Shown here piece by piece: positions 62,552 through 64,000 of a stretch of DNA of 64,000 nucleotides; position 1 is the stretch's first letter; each line of letters opens with the position of its first letter. Both the position numbers and the translations under genes were made by a program. Source of the DNA: Albirhodobacter sp042466415 (GTDB lineage Bacteria > Pseudomonadota > Alphaproteobacteria > Rhodobacterales > Rhodobacteraceae); the NCBI RefSeq assembly GCF_042466415.1, contig NZ_JAXHCH010000001.1, positions 124,001-188,000 of the forward strand. Reading direction: 5' to 3'. A model generated the notes under the pieces. The model was not told the origin of the DNA. It saw only the letters and a program-made list of their open reading frames with translations, and made no database searches.

Positions 62552-64000
62552 CTAAGCCCCCATCACCTCTTTTACCGCCGCCGATAGATCCTCGCTGAGG
62601 AAAGGCTTGCTCAACGTCACGCTGTTTATCAGCCGGTCTTCCCCGGAAATTTCTGGCCCGCCCGTTGCGAAAATGATTGGCAATCCGGGCCGCATGAGAC
62701 GCGCCTGCTTCGCCAGATCTAACCCCGATCCGTCCGGCAGGCCCAGATCAGTGAGCAAGAGGTCCGGTGTCTCCGAGTGCAAAAGCGTTATCGCCTCCGT
62801 GATCGATCCGCATTGCAAGACGTCCCACCCGTCATCCTTCAATCCGAAAGCGATATCTGTCCGGATCAAAACATCATCCTCGCAAATAACCACTTTCCGA
62901 ACCGCGTGATCGGAGCGCGGCGCCGTATCACGCATAGGATCGGGCGGGGTTTGCGCTGGCACGAACGCGTCCGCACGGCTCTCGCCATCCGAGAGAATTG
63001 TCTCTCGACACAGGATGCCGCGAATTTTTTGGGCCATTGCAGATTGCGTGTAGGGCTTGCTCAACAGGTGCACGCCCTCATCCAAGCGTCCCTCATGGAC
63101 AATCGCGTCCTGCACATAGCCAGAGCTAAACAGCACAGGCAAATCCGGTCGCAGGAGGCGTGCTTTTTCTGAAAGCTGGTGGCCATTTATTCCGCCAGGC
63201 ATGATGACATCGGTGAATAAAAGATCGACATTTGCGCCCCCCTCGAGGAGCTTGAGCGCCGCGTCACCATTTTCCGCCACCAAAACATGGTACCCTAAAT
63301 CGGTGAGCAACTCATACGCCGTGTCCCGCACGTCGTCATCGTCCTCGACCAAGAGAATATCTTCCGTCCCGCGGGGCATTCCACCGACAGAGATGATACG
63401 GCTGGACGCGGGTTCTTTGAGCGAGCGCGGCAGGAACATCGCGATCGTTGTCCCCGTCCCAACTTCGCTTTCGATGGTGATGTGGCCGCCGGATTGTTTT
63501 GCAAACCCGTACACCATGGACAGACCAAGGCCGGTTCCATTGCCGTCGAGCTTCGTGGTGAAGAAGGGTTCGAAAATCCGGTCGATCACATCAGGCGCCA
63601 TACCGCTTCCTGTGTCGGTGATTTTGATCACCACATACTTTCCGGGCGGCACGCTACGGTATGTTCGTGAACGGGACTGCGACAGGTCTGTATTCTCGAC
63701 CTCGATCGAAAGGGTCCCAAGGCGATCCATCGCATCTCGCGCGTTGATGGACAGATTGAGGATCGCATTTTCCAAACTGTTGACATCAACGCTGCAATTC
63801 CACAGATCCGGCGCAAACTGGGTTTTCAGCTCCACGCCTTCCCCAACGGCGCTTTGCAAGATACCCACCATCTGCCCAATCACAGACGTCAGATCCACCA
63901 CGATGGGCTCAAGCGGTTGCTTGCGCGCGAAGGACAGGAGTTGGGATGAAAGCTTCGCGCCCCGCCCAACGCTTTTCATCGCGAGAGCGATCCGTGATTG
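62552..64000 (-). CDS. Hybrid sensor histidine kinase with two receiver domains (partial, runs off right edge)
   Basis: About 482 visible codons; the N-terminal sensor and the phosphorylated His lie beyond the right edge. Visible in order: end of the HisKA helix (GAKLSSQLLSFARKQPLEP); HATPase_c with N box NLSINARDAM, G1 DTGSGMAPD, F box FEPFFTTK and G2 GTGLGLSM; a receiver domain with acidic pair VEDDDDV and phospho-site FTDVIMPGG; a second receiver with CEDDVL, LTDLGLPDG and Lys in LSKPF. It is a phosphorelay-type kinase. The neighbouring stress-type operon might be linked, but nothing shows this. Confidence 0.92.
   Translation of the reverse strand, partial: QSRIALAMKSVGRGAKLSSQLLSFARKQPLEPIVVDLTSVIGQMVGILQSAVGEGVELKTQFAPDLWNCSVDVNSLENAILNLSINARDAMDRLGTLSIEVENTDLSQSRSRTYRSVPPGKYVVIKITDTGSGMAPDVIDRIFEPFFTTKLDGNGTGLGLSMVYGFAKQSGGHITIESEVGTGTTIAMFLPRSLKEPASSRIISVGGMPRGTEDILLVEDDDDVRDTAYELLTDLGYHVLVAENGDAALKLLEGGANVDLLFTDVIMPGGINGHQLSEKARLLRPDLPVLFSSGYVQDAIVHEGRLDEGVHLLSKPYTQSAMAQKIRGILCRETILSDGESRADAFVPAQTPPDPMRDTAPRSDHAVRKVVICEDDVLIRTDIAFGLKDDGWDVLQCGSITEAITLLHSETPDLLLTDLGLPDGSGLDLAKQARLMRPGLPIIFATGGPEISGEDRLINSVTLSKPFLSEDLSAAVKEVMGA

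Noticed and set aside
1..64000. tRNA, rRNA, CRISPR arrays, insertion sequences and an origin
   Set aside because: Intergenic regions were read for cloverleaf arms, regular repeats, transposase motifs and DnaA-box clusters; none was convincing.

Overview
The window reads as chromosomal DNA of an alphaproteobacterium of the Rhodobacterales, most likely the marine Roseobacter group. This rests on several paralogous GcvT-fused FAD oxidoreductases, a ProXVW-type osmolyte transporter, a CysN-CysC fusion, a gene-transfer-agent (GTA) head-spike pair, and codon use strongly biased to G/C at third positions, which leaves long antisense shadow frames. No tRNA, rRNA, insertion sequence or CRISPR array was seen.

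Layout. (1) 1-11.2 kb: a methylated-amine/osmolyte block on the minus strand. An XRE-cupin regulator precedes two GcvT-fused FAD oxidoreductases. Beside them is a four-gene operon (DUF1989-GcvT fusion, ProX, ProV, ProW) divergent from a LacI regulator. Three of those four genes are frame-disrupted; in ProW the cause is a 25-nt insertion that creates a perfect 19-bp palindrome. (2) 11.3-19 kb: ArgE-like deacylase, XdhC-type maturation factor, and a periplasmic molybdenum hydroxylase with its [2Fe-2S] subunit and triheme cytochrome c. (3) 19-29.8 kb: transport and metabolism, namely a DMT exporter, TRAP permeases, a PutP-type symporter, a polar amino-acid ABC importer and an acyl-CoA ligase. (4) 29.8-32.7 kb: sulfate activation (cysD, cysNC), giving APS and PAPS. 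(5) 32.8-38.2 kb: three LuxR-type HTH proteins, one fused to an alpha/beta hydrolase, surrounding a surface lipoprotein and a Slam-like outer-membrane translocon. (6) 38.1-59.3 kb: an exopolysaccharide/capsule locus with GSCFA protein, tyrosine autokinase, phosphatase, priming sugar transferase, YjbH/YjbF, Wza, ManC, UDP-glucose dehydrogenase, glycosyltransferases, Wzx flippase and a sulfotransferase, followed directly by the GTA head-spike pair. (7) 60.1-64 kb: a stress-type operon with two microproteins under an EcfG-like promoter, remnants of a GATase-like protein and an M20 peptidase, and a hybrid histidine kinase running off the right edge.

How the parts may work together. ManC and UDP-glucose dehydrogenase supply GDP-mannose and UDP-glucuronate for an acidic polymer. 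CysD/CysNC could supply PAPS to the sulfotransferase. The head-spike proteins are homologous to the Rhodobacter GTA spikes that bind capsule, so receptor synthesis and particle adhesin lie side by side. Three genes of the polysaccharide locus (GSCFA, first glycosyltransferase, sulfotransferase) each have an in-frame TAG within their first 21 codons, on otherwise intact frames.

Limits: everything is read by eye from one sequence. The indels and nonsense codons could be real mutations or sequence errors, and no homology search was run.
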